Shown: piece after piece, positions 13,745 through 13,745 of the stretch | Layout of the letters: every line of letters begins with the position of its first letter | Position numbering within the stretch: position 1 is the stretch's first letter | Notes under the pieces: generated by a model | The model's input: the letters and a program-made list of their open reading frames with translations, nothing else | Told to the model about the DNA's origin: nothing | Database searches by the model: none | Source of the DNA: DATIJC01 sp035479015 | GTDB taxonomy: Bacteria > Patescibacteriota > Microgenomatia > UBA1400 > UBA12028 | Length of the DNA: 13,745 nt | NCBI GenBank assembly: GCA_035479015.1 | Contig: DATIJC010000048.1 | Coordinates: forward strand, 1-13,745 | Direction: 5' to 3' | Translations under genes and position numbers: made by a program

Positions 13745-13745
13745 T

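Noticed and set aside
1..13745. Recoded TGA (code 25 or code 4), as in some candidate phyla.
   Set aside because: TGA ends dnaG, the membrane protein and DUF559 at natural family ends, and no in-frame TGA occurs in ftsH, RNase J, rpoD or dnaG.

Overview
The window looks like a chromosomal segment of a small-genome bacterium, most likely a Candidate Phyla Radiation / Patescibacteria lineage. The reasons are indirect: compact, mostly minus-strand gene clusters; a Lon-type ATPase without its protease domain; an RNase J with an altered metal motif; several small secreted or orphan proteins; a DUF559 nuclease-like gene beside GC-rich palindromes; and start codons that often lack a Shine-Dalgarno sequence. 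TGA ends several genes and none of the conserved proteins is interrupted by it, so the standard bacterial code applies. The assignment is by pattern only; no database was consulted.

Layout. (1) Positions 1-2001, minus strand: a stand-alone tRNA-binding OB-fold protein followed by ftsH, whose 3' end is cut off by the window edge. (2) 2031-2983, plus strand: a well-formed promoter driving a two-gene unit, a secreted helical protein and a small lipoprotein; its last bases overlap the convergent gene cluster. (3) 2969-8111, minus strand: a cluster read in the order GNAT acetyltransferase, RNase J, a hypothetical protein, a GT4 glycosyltransferase and a polytopic membrane protein, with short gaps or overlaps. 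The last two suggest surface-glycan synthesis. (4) 8112-9588: an accessory island with two tiny plus-strand orphan genes, a minus-strand DUF559 gene, a 133-bp nested-palindrome element and another orphan gene with a good promoter. (5) 9585-13744, minus strand: dnaG (5' end outside the window), rpoD, a 134-aa orphan and the protease-less Lon-like ATPase. dnaG-rpoD is the conserved core of the macromolecular-synthesis operon, and rpoD has its own extended -10 promoter.

The most unusual feature is at the 3' end of rpoD. The last 30 bases of its coding region recur with 28 of 30 identities 465 bp downstream, on the far side of the 134-aa orphan gene, so the orphan sits between two copies of the rpoD tail, as if it had been inserted there. 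Other points of interest are the Lon-like ATPase with a replaced pore-loop tyrosine, the RNase J lacking the histidine of the PVHGE-type motif, the palindromic element beside DUF559, and a set of genes with a -10-like box only 5-8 nt before the start codon, which suggests leaderless transcripts. No tRNA, rRNA or CRISPR array was seen. No gene-free stretch exceeds about 210 bases.
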